A stretch of DNA of 64,000 nucleotides from assembly GCA_016201905.1 (NCBI GenBank), contig JACQBQ010000010.1, positions 1 to 64,000 on the forward strand, given 5' to 3'. Position numbers and translations under genes: made by a program. How positions within the stretch are numbered: the first letter of the stretch is position 1; every line of letters starts with the position of its first letter. Shown here piece by piece: positions 10,953-20,592 of the stretch. This DNA comes from Candidatus Melainabacteria bacterium (GTDB taxonomy: Bacteria; Cyanobacteriota; Vampirovibrionia; 2-02-FULL-35-15). The notes below the pieces were generated by a model. That model was not told the origin of the DNA. It worked only from the letters and a program-made list of their open reading frames with translations, and did not search any database.

Positions 10953-12053
10953 GTGAAAATAGGTGTGCCAAAAGAAATATTGGATCAAGAGTATAGAGTA
11001 GCCCTTACTCCAGCTGGAGTATTTGCATTAACTGATCAAGGTCATAAGGTTTATATTGAGAACAATGCAGGACTAGGGAGCAGTATCTCAAATGATGATT
11101 ATGTGGCTGCAGGTGCTCAGATACTAAAAGATTTACAAGAAGTATTTTCATCAAGTGAGCTTATTTTAAAGGTAAAGCAACCACTGGAAAATGAGTGTAA
11201 ATTATTAAAACCAAATCATCTACTTTTTACTTATTTGCACCTGGCGGCTGACAAAAATTTAGCTTCAAATTTATGTAAGTCTGGAGCTACATGCATTGCA
11301 TACGAAACTATAGAGTTACCAAATGGAGCTTTACCACTACTTACCCCTATGAGTGAAATTGCAGGCAGAATGTCGGTTCAGATTGGTGCCCACCATTTGG
11401 AAAAATTCTTCGGTGGCAGGGGTATTCTTTTAGGCGGCGTACCCGGTGTTGAACCTGCAAGTGTTGTAATTATTGGTGGGGGAACCGTTGGTATAAATGC
11501 AGCTAAAATGGCAGTAGGCTTGGGTGCAAAAGTAGTAATCTTAGACAATAATTTAAATAGATTGCGTGAACTTGATGATTATTTTAATGGCAGACTTCAA
11601 ACCGTTTATTCTACTCAGCATAAGCTTGCTGAACTTGTTCAAAAAGCTGACCTGGTTGTTACGGCAGTATTAGTGGCTGGTGCTAAAGCTCCCAGGCTGA
11701 TTACAAAAGATGTTATTTTAAAAATGAAGGCTGGATCAGTTGTCGTTGATGTTGCTATAGATCAGGGTGGATGTGTAGAAGGTGTAAAGCCAACTAAACA
11801 TTCTTCACCAATCACAAAAATAAATGATGTCAGTATTTATGCTGTTCCAAATATACCAGGTGCAGTTCCTATAACCAGTACCAGTGCTCTTACCAATGCT
11901 ACTCTTCCATATGTGCTTAAGCTTGCAAATTATGGCTATAAAGCTGTTTATGATGATCTGCCTTTAGCTAAAGGTGTTAACGTTCATAATGGTACGCTGG
12001 TTCACGAAGTTGTAGCTCATGCTCTTGAGATGGAATGTTCCTCACTAAAATGA
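10953..12053 (+). CDS. ald: alanine dehydrogenase
   Basis: The protein begins KIGVPKEILDQEYRVALTPAGV, the family N-terminus with the substrate-binding Arg, and contains LFTYLHLAA, the NAD-binding glycine motif VIIGGGTVGINAAKMA and VDVAIDQGGCVE. It converts L-alanine to pyruvate and ammonia with NAD+, reversibly. I choose GTG at 10953 because it gives the standard N-terminus (366 residues); the frame is open from a TTG at 10932, adding seven residues. It follows clpX closely on the same strand. Confidence 0.94.
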   Translation: MKIGVPKEILDQEYRVALTPAGVFALTDQGHKVYIENNAGLGSSISNDDYVAAGAQILKDLQEVFSSSELILKVKQPLENECKLLKPNHLLFTYLHLAADKNLASNLCKSGATCIAYETIELPNGALPLLTPMSEIAGRMSVQIGAHHLEKFFGGRGILLGGVPGVEPASVVIIGGGTVGINAAKMAVGLGAKVVILDNNLNRLRELDDYFNGRLQTVYSTQHKLAELVQKADLVVTAVLVAGAKAPRLITKDVILKMKAGSVVVDVAIDQGGCVEGVKPTKHSSPITKINDVSIYAVPNIPGAVPITSTSALTNATLPYVLKLANYGYKAVYDDLPLAKGVNVHNGTLVHEVVAHALEMECSSLK

Positions 12054-12068
12054 TTTTTATTGTGATAT

Positions 12069-13052
12069 ATGAATAAGATTTATATTTTATACGGTAACAA
12101 TTCTCTGTGTATATCTGATCGTATTAAGGAAATTTTAAAAGAATTATCTTCTAATGACACTAGAAATGTTTTTGTTCAAAGGCATAAGCTAAGTGCTGCA
12201 GAAGATTTGGACTTTTTATTTAATTCATGTGCTAATTTGCTTTTGTTTACTGATGATTGTTTGCTTCAAATTGATACAAGTATTAAATTTCTTCAAACCG
12301 CGAATAAGAATTCCCCCCAACTTACAAATTTTATTAAGTCATTTGCAAACTATAAAACGATAGTTTTTGTTGTTAATGTAGAAAGGGTTGATAAAAATAC
12401 TAAAAAACAAATTTACGATCTTTCAGTATTGAAAGAGTTAAGTGGTAGTGCACAAATAGAAGAGTTCGTTAAATTAAAAGCTTGGCAAATAAATGATATA
12501 AAAGCTTATATATCTCAGTTGTTAAAAAATTATGATTTGAAATTTGAGAATAATGCCTTAAATTTATTTGCTGATTATGTTAAAGATGACATTGAAAATT
12601 TAAATTCTGAACTAGGCAAATTGCAAACTTATCTTTTGCCTGAAAATCTAGTTACTGTTAATACCGTTAAAGATTTATATTTTGTTAGCTTTAAAATTGA
12701 AGACTTATATAAATCAATCATACAGCGTGATTATTTATCATCTGTGTCTTTTATGAATCAAATATCTAAATCATTTAATTCACTCTATTTGATTGCTGTA
12801 TTGCAAAACAAGCTCAGGCAGGCGTTAAAAATTAAGTCTTTCTCTGATATTAGCTTAAACCCCTTTCAGATTTCAAAACTCACAGGAATTAATTCTTATT
12901 TTGTTGAAAAAGAAATTATTAGTTTAAAAAAGACATCATCCGATTGTTTAAAAAGAATTATTTTAAATATAAGCCAGATTGAACTGAAGATTAAGTCTGG
13001 TGTAATTAAAGAAAGTAACTCATTGGAAATGATATTGCTAGGTTCTTACTAG
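12069..13052 (+). CDS. holA: DNA polymerase III delta subunit
   Basis: Protein of 327 residues with the HolA layout: an N-terminal domain starting IYILYGNNSLCISDRIKEIL, an acidic strand near LLLFTDDCLLQID, a KLKAWQINDIKAYISQLLKNYDLKFENNAL region and a helical C-terminal collar domain. Delta is the wrench of the clamp loader that opens the beta clamp. The sequence is diverged and lacks a Walker motif, as expected for delta. Its last four bases overlap the end of convergent lpxK. Confidence 0.82.
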   Translation: MNKIYILYGNNSLCISDRIKEILKELSSNDTRNVFVQRHKLSAAEDLDFLFNSCANLLLFTDDCLLQIDTSIKFLQTANKNSPQLTNFIKSFANYKTIVFVVNVERVDKNTKKQIYDLSVLKELSGSAQIEEFVKLKAWQINDIKAYISQLLKNYDLKFENNALNLFADYVKDDIENLNSELGKLQTYLLPENLVTVNTVKDLYFVSFKIEDLYKSIIQRDYLSSVSFMNQISKSFNSLYLIAVLQNKLRQALKIKSFSDISLNPFQISKLTGINSYFVEKEIISLKKTSSDCLKRIILNISQIELKIKSGVIKESNSLEMILLGSY

Positions 13053-14185
13053 CTGTAGGCAGCATTTTTTTTGCCATCCAGAGGTTTATTTACAAACAAC
13101 TTTTCTATTGGACTAGAATCATCAAGTTTAACTTCCAGTTCGCTTGACCAGAATGTAACTGGAGAAGCCTGGCATAGCTCTTCGATTTTTAAAGCATCCT
13201 TTTCTGTGGTAATTATATTTTCAACATTATTTTTTTGTGCTTTTTGTATTACTGCTTTAATATCATCGTAATTATAAGGATGGTGATCTGGAAATTCAAT
13301 TTGATCAATAATTTTAATATTACTGCATTCTAGTAAATTAAAAAATGATTTTGGATTTCCAATGCCACAAAATGCAATTGCTGTTTCTTTAAATTCATTA
13401 CTAAGCATTGTTTTTTTTATGTTTAATGCTTTGAACTGCTTTATTTTATAGTGCATTGAAATAATTGGTTTGCCGTTTGTAAATGAACTAATTTTTTCTA
13501 AACAGAGGTTTTTTAACTCAGGCTTTTCTGCATTGGATAATACTATTGCTGTTGAACGATTTATAGCGCTTGGCGGTTCTCTCAGTAATCCGGCTGGGAT
13601 GAGTTGACCATTATCAAAAGGTTTATAGGAATCAATGAGCAAGATGTTCTCATTCCTGTTAAGTTTTAAGTGTTGGTATCCATCATCTAATATTAATATC
13701 TCTGCCCCAAGTCTAATTGCAGAAAGTCCTGCTTTTACTCTATCATTGCCTACAATTACAATTGCCTTTGGTGATTTTTTTGCAATTAAATATGGCTCGT
13801 CCCCGCTTGTTTCATGATCTACGAGGATATCCTGACCATCACTTACCAAGACCTGGTTTAAGATTTCGTTGTTATTTATTTTTCTTTTATAACCTCTGGA
13901 TAGAACAGCAACTTTATATCCTTTGTGAATAAGATGATTTGCTATTTCAATTGTTAAAGGTGTTTTTCCTGTTCCACCGGCTGTAATGTTTCCTATACTT
14001 ATTACATTTGCCTTAAGTGTGTATTTTTTTAATACATTTAGTTTGTATAGCAGTAACCAAAATTTGTAGATGAAAAAATATGAATACGAGAATATTTTTA
14101 ATAATGAGTTAAAAAAAATATTTTCTCTATATTTATTATAAATATGCAAGAATTTGATTTGTAGTATTTTTAAGAACTTCTGCAT
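13049..14185 (-). CDS. lpxK: tetraacyldisaccharide 4'-kinase
   Basis: Protein of 378 residues with an N-terminal membrane-anchor region and the LpxK P-loop VISIGNITAGGTGKTP. Further family motifs are VLSRGYKR, SGDEPYLIAKK, ILDDGYQHLKLNR and the C-terminal FPDHHPY. LpxK phosphorylates the lipid A precursor at the 4' position on the inner face of the cytoplasmic membrane. It is the last gene of folD-waaA-lpxK and overlaps the waaA end by 50 bases, so translation is probably coupled. It shows that this organism makes lipid A. Confidence 0.94.
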   Translation of the reverse strand: MQKFLKILQIKFLHIYNKYRENIFFNSLLKIFSYSYFFIYKFWLLLYKLNVLKKYTLKANVISIGNITAGGTGKTPLTIEIANHLIHKGYKVAVLSRGYKRKINNNEILNQVLVSDGQDILVDHETSGDEPYLIAKKSPKAIVIVGNDRVKAGLSAIRLGAEILILDDGYQHLKLNRNENILLIDSYKPFDNGQLIPAGLLREPPSAINRSTAIVLSNAEKPELKNLCLEKISSFTNGKPIISMHYKIKQFKALNIKKTMLSNEFKETAIAFCGIGNPKSFFNLLECSNIKIIDQIEFPDHHPYNYDDIKAVIQKAQKNNVENIITTEKDALKIEELCQASPVTFWSSELEVKLDDSSPIEKLFVNKPLDGKKNAAYS

Positions 14186-15335
14186 TTTGATTAATTATAT
14201 TAATTCCATTTTCTGTATGGTTAATTCTTTCTTTTTTATTTAATATAACCTCTTTTATTTTACTTATAAGTTCATCCTTATTATTAACCTGTGCAATTGC
14301 ATTAGTGGTTTTAAACGGCCTTGATAATTCTAATATCTTAAAATCGTAAGGTCCTATTATTGTATACGAGTTAGCTCTTATAGGCTCAAGAATATTGTGT
14401 CCACCTATTTTTGCAAAAGTACCACCAATTACACTTATGTCAGATATTTTGTAATAGCTTTGGAGTTCACCAATAGTATTTAAAACAAATATTTCGCTTG
14501 AAGATTTTATCAATTGTTTTTCTGATTTTAAGACAGGGATTAAATTGCTATTTTTAATTACATTTATCACCTCATTTATTCTATTTGTATGCCTTGGTGC
14601 AATTATTAGTCTGATATTAGAAAAGTCAGTAGATAATCGTTTTAATGTTTCAATTGCTATCTTTTCTTCACCTTTATGTGTACTGGCAAAAATCAAAGTG
14701 ATAACCTTCTCTTTATTCTCATATGGATTGAAAAAGTCATTGTTAGCTGATTTATTGTTTCCATTTGAATCAGATACAAATTTTAGATTTCCCAGTACTT
14801 TTACTTTATTTTTTGCTAGCCCAAGCTTTTCAAATTTATTTGCATCATTATCTGATTGTGCTAAAACTATTGAAAATAAGTTTATGATTTTCTTGAAATA
14901 AAATTTAAATAAAAAATAATTTCTGAATGATTTATCTGAAAGCCTTGCATTGACAAGGATTGTAGGAATATTTCTTTTATTGCAGATTGATAAAATATTA
15001 GGCCATATTTCTGTCTCTGTTATTATTAAAAGCTTTATTTTCGCAAAGTTTAACAGCTTGTTTATTATGACTGGGAAGTCAAATGGAAAATAAAATACTA
15101 AGATATCCTTGTTTTTTGTTATTTTATTTGCAAGATTATATGCAGCTTTAGTAGTACATGAGACCATAATTGGATACTGATTCTTACTTATATTGATTTT
15201 TTCTATTAGTGGCAATATTGCATTGAATTCGCCTACTGATACAGCGTGAAACCATATCCAGTCAGATTTATTTTGCCATGATTTAATTAAATCTTTCGGC
15301 CATGCACCGACCTTTTGCCAAAATCCACTAATCAT
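14136..15335 (-). CDS. waaA: 3-deoxy-D-manno-octulosonic acid transferase
   Basis: Protein of 399 residues with WaaA motifs: WFHAVSVGEF near the N-terminus, TETEIWPNIL, PTILVNARLSD, APRHTNR and GTFAKIGGHNILEPI. It adds Kdo to lipid A, a GT-B fold glycosyltransferase on the inner membrane. The N-terminus begins at ISGFWQKVGAWP and lacks the membrane anchor of about 20-25 residues found in E. coli WaaA. Its start overlaps the folD stop by 8 bases and it overlaps lpxK, so the three genes form a tight operon. Confidence 0.93.
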   Translation of the reverse strand: MISGFWQKVGAWPKDLIKSWQNKSDWIWFHAVSVGEFNAILPLIEKINISKNQYPIMVSCTTKAAYNLANKITKNKDILVFYFPFDFPVIINKLLNFAKIKLLIITETEIWPNILSICNKRNIPTILVNARLSDKSFRNYFLFKFYFKKIINLFSIVLAQSDNDANKFEKLGLAKNKVKVLGNLKFVSDSNGNNKSANNDFFNPYENKEKVITLIFASTHKGEEKIAIETLKRLSTDFSNIRLIIAPRHTNRINEVINVIKNSNLIPVLKSEKQLIKSSSEIFVLNTIGELQSYYKISDISVIGGTFAKIGGHNILEPIRANSYTIIGPYDFKILELSRPFKTTNAIAQVNNKDELISKIKEVILNKKERINHTENGINIINQNAEVLKNTTNQILAYL

Positions 15336-16203
15336 TTTTTTTATATGCCTTTAAGGTATTTGCCATTAGCATTGCAATTGTCATAGGTCCAACACCTCCT
15401 GGGACAGGTGTAATAGCTTTGCAAACAGATTTTACATTCTCAAAATCAACATCACCAACTGATTTTGATATACCGTTCTCATATACTTTGTTTATACCAA
15501 CATCAATTACAATAGCATCATTTTTAACCCAGCTGCTTTTTATAAGTTTTGCCTTCCCTACTGCAGAAATTAAAATGTCAGCAGTTCTTGATACAGACTC
15601 AATATTTTCTGTCTTACTATGAGCTATGGTAACCGTTGCATTTTTTCCAAGCAATAATGCTGCAAGCGGTTTACCAACAAGAGTTGATCTTCCTATTACT
15701 ACTGTATGTATGCCACTTAAGTTTATTGAATAGTGTTTTAATATCTCCATTATTCCAAGTGGTGTACATGGTACCAGGCAATCTTGACCTGAGAAAAGTT
15801 TACCTAGGTTATAGGGGTGTAAACCATCGACATCTTTGTTTGGATCTAACTGCTCAATTACTTTGTCAGATTTTATATGAGCTGGCAGTGGTAGTTGCAC
15901 AAGAATCCCATCAATGTTTTTATTGTTATTAAGAAGTTTGACTTGCTTTATTAGCTCTGTTTCAGAAACGTTAACCGCGAGCTTATGAACCTCAGAATAT
16001 ATACCAATCTTTTTTGATGTTTTTTCTTTATTATTTACATAAGTTAGGCTTGCCGGGTTATCACCAACAAGTACCACAGCTAATCCGGGTATCCTTTTAT
16101 TTTTTGATTTCAGTAAATTGATTTCATTAGAGATATTATTAAGAACTTCATCTGCAAGGTGACGTCCATTTAAAATTAGAGGTGTTGAATTTACTTTTGT
16201 CAT
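15328..16203 (-). CDS. folD: bifunctional methylenetetrahydrofolate dehydrogenase/cyclohydrolase
   Basis: Protein of 291 residues with FolD signatures: PGLAVVLVGDNPASLTYVNNK (catalytic Tyr and Lys in the YVNNK region), DGILVQLPLPAH, DVDGLHPYNLG, VIGRSTLVGKPLAALLL and the C-terminal PVPGGVGPMTIAMLM. It interconverts 5,10-methylene-THF and 10-formyl-THF using NADP. It is the first gene of folD-waaA-lpxK and is divergent from ldcA, with 27 bases between the start codons. Confidence 0.97.
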   Translation of the reverse strand: MTKVNSTPLILNGRHLADEVLNNISNEINLLKSKNKRIPGLAVVLVGDNPASLTYVNNKEKTSKKIGIYSEVHKLAVNVSETELIKQVKLLNNNKNIDGILVQLPLPAHIKSDKVIEQLDPNKDVDGLHPYNLGKLFSGQDCLVPCTPLGIMEILKHYSINLSGIHTVVIGRSTLVGKPLAALLLGKNATVTIAHSKTENIESVSRTADILISAVGKAKLIKSSWVKNDAIVIDVGINKVYENGISKSVGDVDFENVKSVCKAITPVPGGVGPMTIAMLMANTLKAYKKND

Positions 16204-16230
16204 GATCTTTAATTATAAGAAAATATCTAT

Positions 16231-17160
16231 ATGCCACTTAACTTACCAAAACCGATAAAAAATAACTCTACAATTGGCTTACTTTGTCCTGCAAGTGGCT
16301 TTGATGATTATAAACCAATTGAACTTGTAATCAAATATTTAAAAAGCAATGGCTTCAAGGTAAAAACAGGAAAGTATCTACTTTCTTTAAAAAAAGATTA
16401 TAAATACTTATCTGGAACAGATAAGCAAAGATTAACAGATTTTATGAGTCTTTGGACTGACAAAGATATTGATGCAATTTTTTGTTTGAGAGGTGGCTAT
16501 GGATGTTTGAGATTGTTAAATCAGATTGATTTTGCAAAAGTAAAAAAAACAAAAAAAATCTTACTTGGTTTTAGTGATATTACTGTGCTCCATATGGCTC
16601 TTTTTGCAAAATGTAATTTAGTTACATTTCATGGTCCGCTGCTTGGCTATAAATTTATAGACAAACATTTAAACCCAGTTAATAGAGAAACTCATAACAG
16701 TATGTGGAAAATATTACGGGATGAAAATTTTGATTTTAAATATTCATTTAAAAATTCAGGAACAGTTATTAAACCGGGCAAAGCAACAGGTGTTTTAATT
16801 GGCGGTAATCTGACAGATATTTGTTCTATGATAGGAAGCAGATATTTACCTAGCTTTAAAGACACGATTTTTTTTCTTGAAGATTGTTATGAAGAGCCTT
16901 ATAGAATAGATAGACTGCTAACGCAAATTGTTGATGCGCATTTGCTTGACAGAGTTAAAGGTTTTTTGTTTACCAGTTTCTATAAGTGTAAATTTAAAAA
17001 TAACAAGCAGGTTATAAATTTAATAAAGGATAAAGTCTTACAATATAACGTGCCAATTATTTACAATATACCAATAGGACATGATAGAAAAAATTTTACT
17101 GTGCCAATAGGCAAAAAAGTTGTTCTGGATGCTGATAATCTAATATTGAAATCATATTGA
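16231..17160 (+). CDS. ldcA: LD-carboxypeptidase (peptidase family S66)
   Basis: Protein of 309 residues. It has the nucleophile Ser115 in LLGFSDITVLH, the RGGYG motif, HGPLLG, the catalytic Glu in FLEDCYEEPYRIDR and the catalytic His in PIGHDRKN. The Ser-Glu-His set is complete. The family removes the terminal D-alanine from murein tetrapeptides during recycling; no signal peptide is visible, which fits the cytoplasmic form. The stop codon overlaps the reading frame of dapF. Confidence 0.92.
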   Translation: MPLNLPKPIKNNSTIGLLCPASGFDDYKPIELVIKYLKSNGFKVKTGKYLLSLKKDYKYLSGTDKQRLTDFMSLWTDKDIDAIFCLRGGYGCLRLLNQIDFAKVKKTKKILLGFSDITVLHMALFAKCNLVTFHGPLLGYKFIDKHLNPVNRETHNSMWKILRDENFDFKYSFKNSGTVIKPGKATGVLIGGNLTDICSMIGSRYLPSFKDTIFFLEDCYEEPYRIDRLLTQIVDAHLLDRVKGFLFTSFYKCKFKNNKQVINLIKDKVLQYNVPIIYNIPIGHDRKNFTVPIGKKVVLDADNLILKSY

Positions 17161-17186
17161 TGTTAGAATTCAATCTTGGTGTACGC

Positions 17187-18023
17187 ATGACAAGCTATTT
17201 ACTACCTTTTGAAAAAATGCATGGTGCTGGAAATGACTTTGTTCTTTTAGAGAGAAGGCATCTGCCAAATGGTGTTGACCATAAGGCTCTTGCTAAGCTT
17301 CTGTGTAATAGAAATTTTGGGATTGGTGCAGATGGTTTAATTATTATGGATCTTAGTTCAGATGCTAAAGTCGACTTTATATGGAATTTTTATAATTTAG
17401 ATGGTTCTGAAGCAGAAATGTGTGGTAATGGGATGAGGTGCTTTGCTAAATATGTTTATGAAAGAGGCTTTACAGATAAAAATACTTTTTCTGTGTTAAC
17501 CAAAGCTGGAATTATCAAGCCAACTTTAGAGCACGATGCTTCGGTTTCAGTTAACATGGGGACTCCTGTTTTACCGAAAAAAATAAAAGAAGAGTTGCTA
17601 ATTGGTGATAAGAAAATAAATTATTCGTATATTGAAATAGGTAACCCTCATTGTGTGATTTTTAATGATGAAGAAATCAGTGATTCTGTCTTTTATGATT
17701 TAGGTCCAATTATTGAAAAGCACAGCAGTTTTCCACATGGTGTTAATGTTGAATTTGCCAAGGTTTTAAATAAAAATGAAATAAGATGCAGGGTCTGGGA
17801 ACGAAGTGCTGGCCCAACTTTAGCCTGTGGCACTGGAGCATGTGCTACGTTAGTTGCTGCAAATATAAATAACTTATGTGGCACAAATGCAAGCATACAC
17901 CTTCCTGGTGGGTGCCTAAAAATAAACTGGAATACAGCTGAAAACAATATTTATTTAAATGGTCCAGCAACATCTGTTTTTACAGGTCAATTTAATTTAG
18001 ATCCGAAAGTTGTCTGCCATTAG
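17187..18023 (+). CDS. dapF: diaminopimelate epimerase
   Basis: The protein has both catalytic cysteines: EAEMCGNGMRCFAKY and ACGTGACATL, plus the N-terminal KMHGAGNDFVLLE. It converts LL- to meso-diaminopimelate for lysine and peptidoglycan. I choose ATG 17187 (MTSYLLPFEKMHGAGND), giving 278 residues. The frame is open further upstream through ATG 17160, which overlaps the ldcA stop (TGATG) and could also be used; no clear ribosome binding site decides. lysA for the next step is at 57967. Confidence 0.95.
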   Translation: MTSYLLPFEKMHGAGNDFVLLERRHLPNGVDHKALAKLLCNRNFGIGADGLIIMDLSSDAKVDFIWNFYNLDGSEAEMCGNGMRCFAKYVYERGFTDKNTFSVLTKAGIIKPTLEHDASVSVNMGTPVLPKKIKEELLIGDKKINYSYIEIGNPHCVIFNDEEISDSVFYDLGPIIEKHSSFPHGVNVEFAKVLNKNEIRCRVWERSAGPTLACGTGACATLVAANINNLCGTNASIHLPGGCLKINWNTAENNIYLNGPATSVFTGQFNLDPKVVCH

Positions 18024-18037
18024 CGTATTTGAATTAA

Positions 18038-18874
18038 ATGATTAATATTGAAAATAATATAAGCAAACGCAGGGAGTTATATAGAAGACGTAGAAATTTC
18101 ATTCGTAAAATCTTTTTTATTTTATTTGTACTCTGTTTCTTGGCATTTGTTAACTGTGGATATAAGTTAGTAAAAAATGCTGAAGTAAAAATAGAAGTAA
18201 TTCATAACAGGCTAATTAAAAGACAATATGTTAGTGATTTTGTACAGGGTGAAATTGGTAAGAGTAATTTTTTTCTGGTATCGCCCAGGAAAATCGCACA
18301 AACATTATTAACTGCAACCCCTATTCTTAGGGATGTAATTATAAGAAAATATTTATTTCCACAATATAAGTACCTAGTGGTTGTTAATGAAAAAAACATT
18401 TGGGGTACCTTTAGGACTCATAATGATGTAATAGGCAGCAGGATGTATGTTACGGATGATGGGAGTATAGTCTCGCATAGTTATTTAGAGCTAAGTGCAT
18501 TGCCGGATAATATAACTTCAATTATATTTGAAGGCTCGGCTTTTCCATCTCAGCGTCAGATGCAAATTTTAAAAGAAGTATGTAATCAAATTAAAGATTT
18601 TAATTTATTGATTGATAATTTTTCAATAGATAAAAATTATGACCTGGATATTTATACGACTGATCGATATCTTATACATGCAGGTAAAATTGATCAATCA
18701 TTAACAGAAAAAATAAAAAAAATAAAGTATTTGTTGAATGTAATAAAACAACATTCTTTTAAGGTACAATATTTAGATTTAAATCTGGAGGCAGGAGCTG
18801 TTTTAAAGACATACCCTGCTGAAGAGAAACCGAAAATGAAAAAAGGTTTGTTTGGTAAACTTATGCTAAACTAA
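18038..18874 (+). CDS. ftsQ: cell division protein FtsQ/DivIB-like
   Basis: Protein of 278 residues: basic cytoplasmic N-terminus (KRRELYRRRRNF), one membrane segment (about residues 24-42), then a POTRA-like region (VKIEVIHNRLIKRQYVSDFV, with ILRDVIIRKYLFPQYKYLVVV matching the end of POTRA) and an FtsQ beta domain (GSRMYVTDDGSIVSH). FtsQ links early and late divisome proteins at the septum. It follows dapF by 14 bases in the same direction. The sequence is diverged, as FtsQ usually is. Confidence 0.75.
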   Translation: MINIENNISKRRELYRRRRNFIRKIFFILFVLCFLAFVNCGYKLVKNAEVKIEVIHNRLIKRQYVSDFVQGEIGKSNFFLVSPRKIAQTLLTATPILRDVIIRKYLFPQYKYLVVVNEKNIWGTFRTHNDVIGSRMYVTDDGSIVSHSYLELSALPDNITSIIFEGSAFPSQRQMQILKEVCNQIKDFNLLIDNFSIDKNYDLDIYTTDRYLIHAGKIDQSLTEKIKKIKYLLNVIKQHSFKVQYLDLNLEAGAVLKTYPAEEKPKMKKGLFGKLMLN

Positions 18875-18996
18875 CTGTTTTAATTACTCTTTATTAAATA
18901 TAGGAATAAGTAATATCAACTTGTTATACATGAAATAAACATTTAAATTTGTGCTAATATATGAAACCTTGAATTAACCTATAGGAGCTAGTTGCA

Positions 18997-19596
18997 TTGA
19001 GATACATAAAACCAAAAGATAAAATATCTAGAAAATATGGTGAACTTCTTTCTGGCATGCCATTATTTGAGTTGAATAAAAGGCCTTATCCTCCTGGTCA
19101 ACATGGTTTAAAAAGAACAAAAAGTTCTGAGTATGGGAGCTTACTTCAAGAGAAGCAAAAATTAAAACACTGTTATGGAGTTGCTGAACGCCAATTTCAA
19201 AGATACTTTAATAAGGCTAATAAGATAAAGGGTCCAACAGGTGAAATTCTTATTCAGCTACTTGAAACAAGATTAGATAACCTTGTTTATCGAATGGGTT
19301 TTGCTCCGACATTGCCTATGGCAAGGCAACTGGTAACTCATGGTCATATACTTGTAAACAATAAAAAAATTGATATACCTTCATATGCAGTAAAACCTAA
19401 TACAGAGATTATCTTAAGAGAGAAAGCAAGAAAATTAGAAACTGTAAAAAATGCTATAAAGAATACGCCGCAAGTTTTGGATTATATTTCAGTCCAGAAA
19501 GAAGAATTTAAAGGTAAATTAAAAGAAGTCCCACAAAGGCAGCAAATACCTGTAAATGTAAATGATAGGTTGATTGTTGAGTTCTATTCACGTTAA
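18997..19596 (+). CDS. rpsD: 30S ribosomal protein S4
   Basis: Protein of 199 residues with S4 motifs: RPYPPGQHGLKRTKSSEYG, QLLETRLDNLVYRMGFAPT and MARQLVTHGHILVNNKKIDIPSY (S4 RNA-binding domain). The N-terminus lacks the usual cysteine zinc site, so it is a zinc-free form. It starts at TTG 18997, supported by AGGAG at 18983-18987; the start is early but matches the family. rpsD stands alone, away from the ribosomal protein clusters, as in cyanobacteria. Confidence 0.95.
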   Translation: MRYIKPKDKISRKYGELLSGMPLFELNKRPYPPGQHGLKRTKSSEYGSLLQEKQKLKHCYGVAERQFQRYFNKANKIKGPTGEILIQLLETRLDNLVYRMGFAPTLPMARQLVTHGHILVNNKKIDIPSYAVKPNTEIILREKARKLETVKNAIKNTPQVLDYISVQKEEFKGKLKEVPQRQQIPVNVNDRLIVEFYSR

Positions 19597-19741
19597 GAAT
19601 CAAAATAATAATATTAATATAGTAATAGCCCTATGAATCTCAGTGTTTTCTTATTGTAGTCTTTAACAATTTCTGTATAAATTATGGCTGTCTTAACCTA
19701 AGTATTAATTTCATAAAGTAAGCTAAGTAACTAATAAAGCC

Positions 19742-20575
19742 ATGAATGATTCAGAAAAAAATCAAGCTCTACTAGATTCCTCAATAGATTACCTCGACGA
19801 ACAAGTAAGTGTTTTAAGGTCAATGCTTTCTTATGGCTTAAATTTACCTTTAGAACAAATTAAAATCAGTTTTCCAACACTAAAGAATTTTTATATAGTT
19901 AATGGTATTCATAAATCTTCCTGGGCTATTTATATTAATCACGAAAAACTGCCGAAATTGCTTTACACTGGAAATTTTTTAATTCAGGGCGGGCAATTCG
20001 GAAAAAGATCACAACGCTCACCGTTTGGTGCTCAGGCCTTGTCACAGTTAACTTCTGTAGCAAATACTTTTTCATGTGAAGCTTCATTCTTCAAACAAAA
20101 TTGGACTCACGATTTGAATTTGTTTGGTGAAGATTCTGAAAAACTCAAATTTTCAGTTAAAGAATATCAAGAGTTCTTGAAAATATTAAATATAGTTAGA
20201 GCTAAATGGTTATTGCATTTAAGTGAAGAAGGAAATTTTGATTTTGTAATAATTGAATTCTCAGAGCCATCCGATCCTTTGTTTTTTGTTGACTTGGAAA
20301 ATCTTGATAGCTCAGCAACCAGAATAAGAATACATTTTAAACCTATTACACAAAATGCTTTAAATCTGTTTCAATCTTTATCTACTGGTACTGAATTTGA
20401 AGGTAAATTTGTAAGCTTACAACCAGGCACATGGTTGCGAGATGATGTTTTGATCGAGATGGAAAAGTTTTATGCTGATAGGTTTTTCAATGGAGAGCAA
20501 GTTAAAATTCAATTTGAAAATACAGAGTATAATTTTAGTAACCCTTTTAAAGTTCAAGCCTTAAAGCCAATATAA
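19742..20575 (+). CDS. protein of unknown function, 277 aa
   Basis: I do not recognise this protein. It has no signal peptide or membrane segment and looks soluble and cytoplasmic. The composition is that of a normal coding gene (mixed helices and strands, several Trp, Phe and Tyr). Notable segments are an N-terminal helix (DSSIDYLDEQVSVLRSML), IQGGQFGKRSQRSPFGAQAL in the middle and FEGKFVSLQPGTWLRDD near the end. It stands alone between rpsD and the convergent phoU-like gene, so the context gives no functional hint. Confidence 0.75.
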   Translation: MNDSEKNQALLDSSIDYLDEQVSVLRSMLSYGLNLPLEQIKISFPTLKNFYIVNGIHKSSWAIYINHEKLPKLLYTGNFLIQGGQFGKRSQRSPFGAQALSQLTSVANTFSCEASFFKQNWTHDLNLFGEDSEKLKFSVKEYQEFLKILNIVRAKWLLHLSEEGNFDFVIIEFSEPSDPLFFVDLENLDSSATRIRIHFKPITQNALNLFQSLSTGTEFEGKFVSLQPGTWLRDDVLIEMEKFYADRFFNGEQVKIQFENTEYNFSNPFKVQALKPI

Positions 20576-20592
20576 ATTAGACAATAAAATAT

